The position numbers were made by a program, and so were the translations under genes. Shown here in pieces: positions 7,886 through 16,018 of a stretch of 21,659 bases of DNA; the stretch's first letter is position 1, and the number at the start of each line of letters is the position of its first letter. The DNA is from Amoebophrya sp. AT5.2 (lineage: Eukaryota; Sar; Dinophyceae; Syndiniales; Amoebophryaceae): contig RXOD01004483.1 of the NCBI GenBank assembly GCA_005223375.1, positions 1-21,659 on the forward strand, written 5' to 3'. The notes under the pieces were generated by a model. It saw only the letters and a program-made list of their open reading frames with translations, had not been told where the DNA came from and searched no databases.

Positions 7886-10800
7886 ATGGCATCATCCTCA
7901 TCGCGTTCATCTTCTAACTCCGTCAATCGCGAGCAAGACGCACCGACAGCCGCAGCTGCAGCCTCGAAAACAAGTATTTCTAGACGGAAGAATCGCGTTT
8001 CCGAAGCTTTCGAGGTCGCTGCCGAAGAGGCGCTCGCCAGCCGGTTTCTCGTGCTCCAGAAACTCGGGCCGACTACGTTCCTGATTCAGCAGGACCATGA
8101 GGTCCAGGCAGACGAGGCCGGCGACATCTGCACCGAGGCCGGGGAAGTGGTTTTCCAATCGGCTGCAGCTTCGTCAGCGTCTGGGACCGGCAGCGGCGAG
8201 AGTGGATCGGCAAGTAGCAGCTACGACCCGCGCGACCATGCGAAGCCGCATCCAGATGCTGCGAAGGCAATTAGTGGAGGAGGGGGTGCAGCGGCAGCGA
8301 CCAAGCAGAAGTTCAAGGTTTCCCTCGGGGTTCCGCGGCACACCTGTTCTTGCGGCGGCGGTACGAGCAAATTCAAGTGCGCGACGAGTAGTAGTGACCG
8401 CACGACCTGGTGCGTTCACATCTGCTTCGTGCTGCTGAAGGTCTTGCGCGTGGGTAGGGACTTTGCAACGGTCAGCCAGGACAGGATCACCGAGGCCGAG
8501 CTCGAGCAGCTGCTCTCCTACCAAGAGCGGCAAAAGCAGAAGCGCTTCGTCGAACAGCAGAAGCAGCAGCGGCGGGAGGAGATGATGTCCAAGTTCCGGG
8601 CGAATCTCGAAAACGCAGGGGTGGATCTCGCTGCAGGATCCGGCAGCGGCGGCGGATCGAGCTTCGCGTTCAAGCCTCCGGACGCAGACGACCAGTGTCC
8701 GATTTGCTTCGACGACCTCCTCGACGACAAAACCGACAAAAACAGCCTGTCGCTCGTGTACTGCGCGGACGGGTGCCGGCAGGCGATCCACACGGCGTGC
8801 ATGTACAAGTGGTGTGAACACCACGGCAGGAGCGGCTCCTCCGACAACACCACAGGGGCGACCTGTCCGCTGTGCCGCGTTTCGTGGTCGAAAGAGCAGA
8901 TTGCGTTGTTGGGAAAGCGGTACCAGCGGAGCATCCGAAAGCGCAAGGAAGCCCATGCCGGTTTTGGGTGCGTGTTTTGCAAGACGAAGCCGATCCGGGG
9001 GGCGCTCTTTGCGGCGCTGGGGGCTGGTGGACCTAGTGGCGGTGGCGGTGGGTCGGGAGTTAGCTCCGCCGGGTCGGGGTTCGCCGGGGGCCGGGCGCTG
9101 CTCCGCCAGGCCGGGCTTGGCATTGTGCAGGGAACGGGCCACGCCACTCTTTCCGCCATTTCAGCGCACCAGCCGGCGTCCGACGAAGCGTCCAACATGA
9201 TCGCCACGTACTGCGAGGACTGTTTCTACAACCCTGTCGCGCGCGCAGCAACTTCCGGAAAACCCTTCGTAAAGAAGGCGCAGGCCGATAGCAGCGACTT
9301 GGAGCTGGTTTGCCTGCCTGTGTCCACGACACCGCAATTGCGACAGCCGCAGCCAGTTACGGTTGGAGGACAAAATGTACATCCGCCGGGGTCGCAGCAC
9401 ATGGCAGGTCAAAATGCCTCGCTCGTGCTCTTGCAGGAGGTGGTTGCCGCAAATCCGGAGTTGCAAAGCATGGACGACGTCCCACTGAGCGTCATGTTGG
9501 CTTTGGGGCACGAGGTGGCGCAACGAAGACAGACAAGAGGAAGCGGAGTACCTCCATTGCAGTGGCAACAAGTCGGGGGTGCGGATAGCAGCACGAGCTT
9601 TGTTTCTACTACGTCCACAAGCACAAGAACGTCCAGCAGCTCGCTGTCACTCCCTCGAACACAGACGACCGTCGCGCCCGAGCCGATTGTCACCACTATG
9701 GACGGCGCGATCCTGCACGCACTGGCGATAGAGGCACGCGACGCACAAACCACTCAGCGGAAGAGCGGCACACGAATCGAGGTGACTGGGTCGCGGAAGA
9801 AGGAGTGCGTCTTCTGCACGAGCAGCTCGTCGACTAACGCGGAGCCGGCAGATGTGCTGCTTCCTCGCTGCGGACACTGGGCACACAGGAGTTGCGTATC
9901 CGGGGCCTACAAATGTCCGGCGTGCGACACTTTTCTGCTTCGCAGTCTGGATGCGCTACTGCGGAAGAAGGTCAAGCCAGATGAGCAGGCGCTAGCCAAG
10001 GGAGGTGGCGGCAGTGCGGATCTTGGGGCAGCTCTACTTCTGCCAGGAAGCTCCGATGCGCTCTGCCTACAGGGCAGTGGCGTTAGTCTCGGCGGGCCGA
10101 CTTCTACTTCGGTCGGAACAACAACACAGGAAGAGCAAGGCGACGACTCGACGTCTCGCACCAGAATTATACCGAATCGAACTGGGCGTCGGTGTGGCGT
10201 AAATGCAGGAGGGACCCGCGCAGCGGGGCCTGCACTCGCAGCACCGAGTGGAGCAGCTGCCAACTTCGAGGTGGGGAATTCCGCAGGAACGACAGCTGCC
10301 ACCGAGTTTGCTTCCGGGGAAGAATTTTCGTTGGAGGGGGCATCGATGCGACTGCGATGCGATTCTCATACTGCTGCGGCACCACCTGCGGCTTCCAATA
10401 CGGCGCTGCAAACGTCTTCTAGTCGGTCTGCGGGCGGCGGTCGCTCGCAAAAACTCGCTTCGAGCGGGCAACTGCCGCGCCGGGGACGCCGGGACAGCGA
10501 AGGTGGAATGCCGGCAGACAGGGAAATAGAGCTCGACGGCACGGTAATAACCTACGCATCCGCCTCCGGTGGCGTGGAAAAGCTGCAAGAACCATCTGCA
10601 ATAAGCCTGATCAAGCCGAAGCCTAACACAGGACGGGCTCGCGATCGTCGGCCGCTTGCGAAGACAAGTCCGGCGCATGCGGAGGATCGTGCGCAGCAAG
10701 GGGCTCAGCGAGATAAGTCAGTGATGCCCGCAGGGGATCGTGCGGGCGAGAGCTACGAACCTGTCGGTGATTTCGCGCTTTCTGGACAGACACTGAAGAC

Positions 10801-11065
10801 GGGCCTCCAGACACCAGCGGCTGCCGTTGCCGACACTCAAAAAACTACATCGACAAGCAAGAAAACTTCCTCCGACATCGAGCAGGTCTCGCGCCGACGA
10901 AAAATGAGTACGGGCGGGCGGTTGCTTCTCGGGAAAGCAAGCGGCGGAAGCGCACGGGCCTCCGACGTGGCTGTCTTCGAGAGCGCCGATTTGCTGTCGC
11001 TGCAAGGCGATGCTAAGGCCCTCGCAAACGCCACCAGCATGAATCGGAGGTCCACCAGAAATTAG
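7886..11065 (+). CDS. SWIM/RING/ZZ-like/RING zinc-finger protein, ZSWIM2-like E3 ubiquitin ligase
   Basis: Probable E3 ubiquitin ligase. One uninterrupted frame from the ATG at 7886 gives 1059 aa ending in TAG. Visible modules: a SWIM zinc finger, C154-x-C156-x19-C176-x-H178; a RING-type finger with C271/C274, C293 or C297, H302/C305 and C327/C330; a ZZ-like segment CVFCKTKPIRG (362-372) with YCEDC at 442-446, its middle expanded by Gly/Ser sequence; and a canonical RING-H2, C641/C644, C662-x-H664, H667/C670, C677/C680. SWIM-RING-ZZ-RING is the order seen in ZSWIM2 (MEX). A charged Gln/Glu-rich coiled coil (about 205-240) sits between the SWIM and first RING. The C-terminal 360 residues are low-complexity Ser/Gly/Ala with basic patches and no domain seen. 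The protein is longer than animal ZSWIM2 (roughly 630 aa) because of linkers and this tail. No intron is needed. Confidence 0.87.
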   Translation: MASSSSRSSSNSVNREQDAPTAAAAASKTSISRRKNRVSEAFEVAAEEALASRFLVLQKLGPTTFLIQQDHEVQADEAGDICTEAGEVVFQSAAASSASGTGSGESGSASSSYDPRDHAKPHPDAAKAISGGGGAAAATKQKFKVSLGVPRHTCSCGGGTSKFKCATSSSDRTTWCVHICFVLLKVLRVGRDFATVSQDRITEAELEQLLSYQERQKQKRFVEQQKQQRREEMMSKFRANLENAGVDLAAGSGSGGGSSFAFKPPDADDQCPICFDDLLDDKTDKNSLSLVYCADGCRQAIHTACMYKWCEHHGRSGSSDNTTGATCPLCRVSWSKEQIALLGKRYQRSIRKRKEAHAGFGCVFCKTKPIRGALFAALGAGGPSGGGGGSGVSSAGSGFAGGRALLRQAGLGIVQGTGHATLSAISAHQPASDEASNMIATYCEDCFYNPVARAATSGKPFVKKAQADSSDLELVCLPVSTTPQLRQPQPVTVGGQNVHPPGSQHMAGQNASLVLLQEVVAANPELQSMDDVPLSVMLALGHEVAQRRQTRGSGVPPLQWQQVGGADSSTSFVSTTSTSTRTSSSSLSLPRTQTTVAPEPIVTTMDGAILHALAIEARDAQTTQRKSGTRIEVTGSRKKECVFCTSSSSTNAEPADVLLPRCGHWAHRSCVSGAYKCPACDTFLLRSLDALLRKKVKPDEQALAKGGGGSADLGAALLLPGSSDALCLQGSGVSLGGPTSTSVGTTTQEEQGDDSTSRTRIIPNRTGRRCGVNAGGTRAAGPALAAPSGAAANFEVGNSAGTTAATEFASGEEFSLEGASMRLRCDSHTAAAPPAASNTALQTSSSRSAGGGRSQKLASSGQLPRRGRRDSEGGMPADREIELDGTVITYASASGGVEKLQEPSAISLIKPKPNTGRARDRRPLAKTSPAHAEDRAQQGAQRDKSVMPAGDRAGESYEPVGDFALSGQTLKTGLQTPAAAVADTQKTTSTSKKTSSDIEQVSRRRKMSTGGRLLLGKASGGSARASDVAVFESADLLSLQGDAKALANATSMNRRSTRN

Positions 11066-12488
11066 GCGCTCAGATTCTCAGAACAGTAATAGGAATAGCT
11101 GCAGACACAAAAAGTAAAAGATCAGTTGCTTCGTGATGTATTTGTATCTCAGAAATTGTTGTACTGCGCGAGAAATTCTGTCGCCGGAATTAGTTCTTGT
11201 CGTGTGTGTGATCTTTCTCTTTGGTTGCTAAAGTCAGTGGTTCTACAATGGAAATGACGATCTTCCAATCATGTAATTCAAGGTCAGCCGACAGGCGTTA
11301 ATTTGATGCTGCTATGATCAATTTGATGGCTCTCTCTTTTTTCGCGGTGAGGGATGAACATCAAAGGCGATCTACTTCTCCCCGGCACCTCTTCCGGTCA
11401 TGCATCAGATCGTGTCTCGCCAAGTAGGTGTCGCCAATAAAATATCTTTTAAAACGCCATCCACTTCTGTCACCATTTTCTTTCCAAACAAGCAGGAGAT
11501 GTCACATTCGAGTTAGCTGCTCATAGGCTTTCTTGTTAGGATTTTTTCACTCCTTCCTATCTGTGTGTGGCTGCGGACGCACTAGTTTTATTTGTCCTCC
11601 TCCTTGGTAAAGCGCAGTGAACAAAGTGCTGCCCGGCCTGCTGTGTGCTGGTGTGTCGAAAAGAAAGAAAAGAAAAAGAACAAAAACGGGCTTGTCGACG
11701 TGCTTCGTACGTCTGAACAAGCTTCGCAAAAAAAGAAGGACATCGACAGAACAAAGACTTTGCGGGGCCGCGACACGGTGTTTCATCTTCTGGATTTTCC
11801 TCCAGCTGCGACGGACGACTGATCGGTTGTTGCTTGCTGTGCATCCATCAAAAACGCAGCGTCAGAGGTCACTCCATTTCTTTGCTGGCTGGATGAATGT
11901 GCGCGTTTTCGTGGTCATTCAGTCTTGACGCAACTCGAGAGAGATCGTGGAAACGTTGACGCCTTGCCACTACGGTGGAAAGATCTCGTTTCCTTTTTCA
12001 CCTCCCCCCTTTCGATGAAGACATGGCAATCAAAGGGCTTCTTGTGGCACGGTCGGGGCTCACCTATTAACGTTGTAGTAGGCGTCTAGTTGTACTTTTA
12101 CACCTAAATAAACAACGATAAAAGGAAAGTTCCGGCTGAGGAAAAGACGGCCCGATTAGTAGCCTCTCAAACGACTAGTCGACTTCGTATTCCTTTGACT
12201 TTTCGTGCCTTTGTCAGCGCTGCACACGACACGACAAGTAGCACTGATAATTGCGGCGTATGGGCATTGGAAGAAGGAGACCTGCACCACTTTCATAGTT
12301 TCGACATTCTACTTCCACTACGACTGAGTTTTGTAAAAGCTCCGCTTCGACGGCGTGCACGTTTACGGCAACCAACGAAAAGATACTTGCGACCACACGG
12401 GCGGAGTCGGTTTTTCTCTCTTTCGCCTCTCAAACGCGACACAGGGCGCGAGACGCGACGGGCTCTTTTTTTGCAGAAGCAAACGACC
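11066..12488. other. Longest intergenic region, no gene recognised
   Basis: About 1.4 kb. Frames near 11547-11928 on both strands overlap antisense and are rich in purine or pyrimidine runs (an AAAGAAAAGAAAAAG tract near 11660-11680) rather than protein-like. AATAAA occurs at 11436-11441 and 12107-12112. No DWNN-like coding sequence was found upstream of the RBBP6-type gene at 12489. The last 30 nt hold a strong acceptor (separate entry). Confidence 0.5.
12462..12476 (+). promoter_or_regulatory. Candidate trans-splice or 5'-UTR acceptor before RBBP6-like gene
   Basis: GCTCTTTTTTTGCAG, ending at 12476, is the best polypyrimidine-AG site in the window and sits 12 nt before the ATG at 12489. 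No convincing matching donor with coding sequence lies upstream, which favours a spliced-leader acceptor over a cis intron. Confidence 0.5.
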
Positions 12489-13426
12489 ATGGATAGCGAC
12501 GGCGACGTGGAAGACGAACGGCTCGCAGCGGTGCTCGGGCAGTCGAATTTGGATCAGGTTATCGAAGCGCAACCAGCGGCCAGCGCTAGTTCGACGCTTT
12601 TGCGATATTCCGGGGGCAATGCGAAAGGAAAGGTATTCTTTTCAGTCATAGGTGGGTCGCTAACCTTAGTACACGCTATTGGTTCATCTTGCGCGTCACA
12701 TCTGCGCAATTTTCACTCCCCGTTTACGCCACTCAACTCAACACACAGGGCAAGGGCAAGAAAGGGTTTCGCGGCCAGGACCGCGACGGCGCGTTCCAGC
12801 GTCAGGAAGTTGGCCAGAACTACATCTGCCAGAACTGCGGCAAGAAGGGCGACCACTGGCTTCAAGACTGCCCTTTGAAGTACCAGGAGGACCTCGAGAA
12901 AACTGGCGTGAACTACGACACATGGGCCGACGAGGCGGATCGGCGGAAGGCCGGCAGCAAAATCCGTTGGGCGCGCGGCATACCCATGAACTACATGCAG
13001 GAATGCCCCACGTTCGAGGAAGCCTGCAAACGCTCCGTCGACGGCACGTGCTACCTACGCAGGGAGCAGCCGGGGAAGTTCTTTGCGTATGTGCACGACG
13101 CGAGCAGCACCATTTTCCTGGGGAAGCACATGATGAAACTGCACACGCCGGTGGCGGAGAAGTCTTTCTTCGCGTACGGAGAAGGATTCGAGAAGGCGCT
13201 CAACTGTCTCATGTGCAGCGTGTGTGCGAACTTACTGAACCAACCGGAACTCGTACCGTGCTGCGGCCGGGCGTATTGCCGTGATTGCATCATCGAAAGG
13301 ACGTCGTGCCCCGGCTGCAAGTCGGAGGTGCTGCCGCACCTGCTGCAACCGCACGGACTGCTTGGCAGGATCGCGGAAAAAATCCGGAATGGTACTAGCT
13401 GCATGCAATTCGCGTTCCAACAGTAA
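12489..13426 (+). CDS. RBBP6/Mpe1-type zinc-knuckle and RING protein lacking DWNN
   Basis: RBBP6/Mpe1 proteins act in the cleavage-polyadenylation complex and as E3 ligases. Exons 12489-12632 and 12749-13426 join across a 116-nt GTATTC..ACACAG intron to 273 aa. Residues 7-26 (VEDERLAAVLGQSNLDQVIE) match the acidic linker that follows the DWNN domain in RBBP6. A zinc knuckle C75-x2-C78-x5-H84-x4-C89 follows, one residue longer than the usual x4. Then RWARGIPMNYMQEC (the family's TGIPRSFM-type motif) and a RING with C204-x2-C207, PCCGRAYCRDC and C235-x2-C238 appear in family order. The ubiquitin-like DWNN domain expected at the N-terminus is absent, and no upstream exon carrying it is visible. 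The product may end at the TAA at 13424, with AATAAA 54 nt on, or continue by splicing into the next frame. Confidence 0.85.
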
Positions 13427-13509
13427 AAAGCAGGCAATTCGAAGTCGAACATAGATCTGCATCTTGACCGCAAGGTCTGAATAAATGTGACTCATCTACT
13501 CACGAAAAC

Positions 13510-15405
13510 ATGAAAGGTAAAATGACGGACCTGCGGCGTCGCGAGAAGGAGGAGCAGAGGCGGCGTGACATCTGGCGGCGGAAGCAGGCCGCAATCGAGG
13601 CCACCTACGCGGAGGAGGAGCGGAAACAGCGCGCGGAGCAGCAGAAGCTGGCACTGCACGACCTGCACCGCCAGATGCTGGTGGACAAAATCGACAAGCT
13701 CGACAAGAAAATTGCGAAGAAGAGAACCAAAATCCTGGACGACTACGCGGCGAGTGCCGGCGCAACTGCCAGTGAAGCTGTGGCCGGAGCAGATGCTGGA
13801 GCAGCATCTGTCACAGGAGGAGTTGGAGTGCAACCGGGTTGTAATGCGCTGGGGAACAACATCAAGGCCGAAAATGACGATGGTGGTGGCGACAACGACA
13901 GCGCTGATCTCGCCGCGGCGACCCTGACGCAGATGACGCCGCTCGTCGCCGAAACGCCCGCCACGCCCGCTGCGGAGCAGACGCCCATGGAGGTGGACGA
14001 GGACGAGGTTGCCTCGGGACAGCGGAAATTGCGTTCGTCGAGTAAGAAAACGCCAAAGGACGGCGCATTCGATCGCGCCGCCGCGGAGGAGCGGCTCCAG
14101 TTCGCGGACACGGGTAGGGTGCCCGAAATCCGCAATCCGAGCGAGTTTGAACTTTTTAAGCTGTGCTTGAAGGCAAAGGCACTGCGGAAGGAGCTGGACA
14201 CGCACGACCGAGGCGATCTTTTGCGGTCGCGGGCCGGGTCGAAGGATGTTACCGAGGAGGAGCCAATGGACGTTGATTTTCGGGGGGCGGCGTCGGTGCC
14301 GCATGGCGGTGTCTCCCCACGCGCCGACAGCGGCAGGAAGAGGTCGTCGTCGGCAAAGAAAAAATCTGACAAGAGCCCAGTGCGCGGGCCCGGAGAGACT
14401 TTTCCGCCTGGAAGTAGTAGCGACGTCCTCGGAGGCGGGAGCGCGCAGTCGCTCGTGCCGCCGATGGGAGGTTTGATCCCGGCGCCGATTAGTAGTGCGA
14501 CGGGCGGATCCGCAAGCAGCAGTAGCTTCTTTGCGCCCTCGGTACTAGGCACGATTCCTGCGCCGATCAGTGCTTCTTCGGTGCTTTCGACAGACGGGCT
14601 TTCTGGCATTCCGGCGCCAATTAGCACCGGCGGAAACCAGGACGATGCAAACAGCCCCGCGAGCTCGGGCATGCGGGCGCGCGGCGACACGCCCGCCCCT
14701 TTGCAGCAGACGCGGGTAAACATGACAGTTACATCTACGACGACAGTTCCCATACTCCCAGCCGTTTCCGCCCAAAGGCAGCTCCCACCCGTCAAGGCGG
14801 ACGGAATCAACAGTAAGGACACCGACGCCACGGTGCAGTCAGAGGCTGAAGAGGGAGCTACCGCACAGAACTCGGCGGATTTACAAATACCGGCGCCGGT
14901 GACGACGACTACGGTGTTGGAGGACGTGGAGCAGATTGCAGCGCAGAAACGGGTTAGCAGCCCAAAAAGCGGGAAGAAGACCGTAAGCAGTCCGAAAGCG
15001 ATCGTTCCCGGTGGAATCGCGGTTCAACTGCCACCTGGTGCGATCACCGCTGGCGCGGCGGCGAGTTCATCTGCGTTGGGTGGCGCTGCAAGTGCCGCTA
15101 CGATTACGGCCCACCTCCCATTGGGGTCGGCTAATCCTCCTGTCGAGGAACTACCAGCCGCGGCTCTGCTAAAAAGGGCCTCAACAGGAGGAAGTTCCGA
15201 GCCGGGCGCGGCAGATGCGGCGACATCTTCCGTTCCCAGTGCAGGAGGGGCCACCCCGGCAGATCCGCTGGAAGGGGGAAAGAAGAAAAAGAAAAGGAAG
15301 AAGTTGACGCCCGAGGAGTTTATGGCATGGCAAGAGTCTATGCGGAAATCGGCTGCGGAAGATAAAACGCCGCCAGCAGTAGTTAGTCCCGGCGACACAG
15401 GTTGA
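13510..15405 (+). CDS. Charged, IPAPI-repeat protein; possible C-terminal part of the RBBP6-like gene
   Basis: One continuous frame of 631 aa ending in TGA. Residues 1-80 are a Lys/Arg/Glu/Gln-rich helix (RRREKEEQRRRDIWRRKQAA), probably a coiled coil. Ala-rich and acidic low-complexity sequence follows. IPAPI-type motifs recur at about residues 323 (IPAPIS), 349 (IPAPIS), 367 (IPAPIS) and 460 (IPAPVT) in Ser/Gly surroundings. A basic patch near 590 (KKKKKRKKLTPEEFMAWQES) looks like a nuclear signal followed by a short helix. No domain is recognised. Only 83 nt separate it from the preceding stop, against 408-1423 nt elsewhere here, and no pyrimidine-AG site precedes its ATG. A donor GTACTAGCT at 13392 could join the two frames, and Pro-rich plus basic tails are normal for long RBBP6 proteins. 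Separate gene or fusion cannot be decided from sequence alone. Confidence 0.75.
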   Translation: MKGKMTDLRRREKEEQRRRDIWRRKQAAIEATYAEEERKQRAEQQKLALHDLHRQMLVDKIDKLDKKIAKKRTKILDDYAASAGATASEAVAGADAGAASVTGGVGVQPGCNALGNNIKAENDDGGGDNDSADLAAATLTQMTPLVAETPATPAAEQTPMEVDEDEVASGQRKLRSSSKKTPKDGAFDRAAAEERLQFADTGRVPEIRNPSEFELFKLCLKAKALRKELDTHDRGDLLRSRAGSKDVTEEEPMDVDFRGAASVPHGGVSPRADSGRKRSSSAKKKSDKSPVRGPGETFPPGSSSDVLGGGSAQSLVPPMGGLIPAPISSATGGSASSSSFFAPSVLGTIPAPISASSVLSTDGLSGIPAPISTGGNQDDANSPASSGMRARGDTPAPLQQTRVNMTVTSTTTVPILPAVSAQRQLPPVKADGINSKDTDATVQSEAEEGATAQNSADLQIPAPVTTTTVLEDVEQIAAQKRVSSPKSGKKTVSSPKAIVPGGIAVQLPPGAITAGAAASSSALGGAASAATITAHLPLGSANPPVEELPAAALLKRASTGGSSEPGAADAATSSVPSAGGATPADPLEGGKKKKKRKKLTPEEFMAWQESMRKSAAEDKTPPAVVSPGDTG

Positions 15406-16018
15406 TAACTTTTTTCATGCCAAAGTCATGGCTCATAAGCAGGTGACACGACGCGGCGGCGCGCTCGCGCTGCAACACGTGAATGAAGACATGCGCGGTC
15501 AATGCTTGGAGTTCGAATTCAGATAAGCAGCGGGTGATTTTTCTGAAGAGAATTTGTTCGATATCGATTGACATCACACATGGAGGTCAGTGCGGCTTGC
15601 GTGCATCGAGAGACCCTTATCCGGTGGCTGCTGCTTAGCACGCAAAGCGTTCGTTGTGTGTCGATGTCGTGCTTAAATCGTGGCTTCACCTTCGTAGCGC
15701 GACCTCCCGTGGATGCCAGGACGCTCGTTGACGTTCGATACATCTGTCGTGGCTCGAGTTTGCGTCTGCGGGTTATTGTTCCTCGTAGTGTCGCGTTCAC
15801 GTTCATGCTTCCTTTGTACTTGTGATCACCTAGTGGCATTTTCATCAATCCACTTACGCCCACCTTTGGCGCTCCTTTCAAGCAGCAGTTGAATTGGCGA
15901 TACGGTACGCAATCCAAGCAGCCACACTGTACTGATTGGTTTTTCAATTTTATCGAAGTACTTAATATCCAGTTCCTGCAGTTTTCATCATTTCTATACC
16001 CGGTCCGTCGCGAAAAAG
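15406..16018. other. Intergenic region, no gene recognised
   Basis: A - strand frame (15519-15947) has an unusually even amino-acid composition but no motif, and its only upstream start is TTG; an internal ATG would give about 108 aa. It overlaps a + strand frame antisense. Neither is called. The 3' end holds a branch-like TACTGAT (near 15928) and a CCTGCAG acceptor at 15981. Confidence 0.4.
15970..15981 (+). promoter_or_regulatory. Candidate acceptor before methyltransferase gene
   Basis: AGTTCCTGCAG ends at 15981, 38 nt before the ATG at 16019, preceded by AT-rich, pyrimidine-containing sequence. It could be a trans-splice acceptor or the end of a 5'-UTR intron. Confidence 0.35.

Noticed and set aside
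15519..15947. 142-codon - strand frame between the IPAPI gene and the methyltransferase gene
   Set aside because: Starts with TTG, has no motif and would be the only antisense gene in the + array. Its composition is fairly natural, so transcript evidence could revive it.
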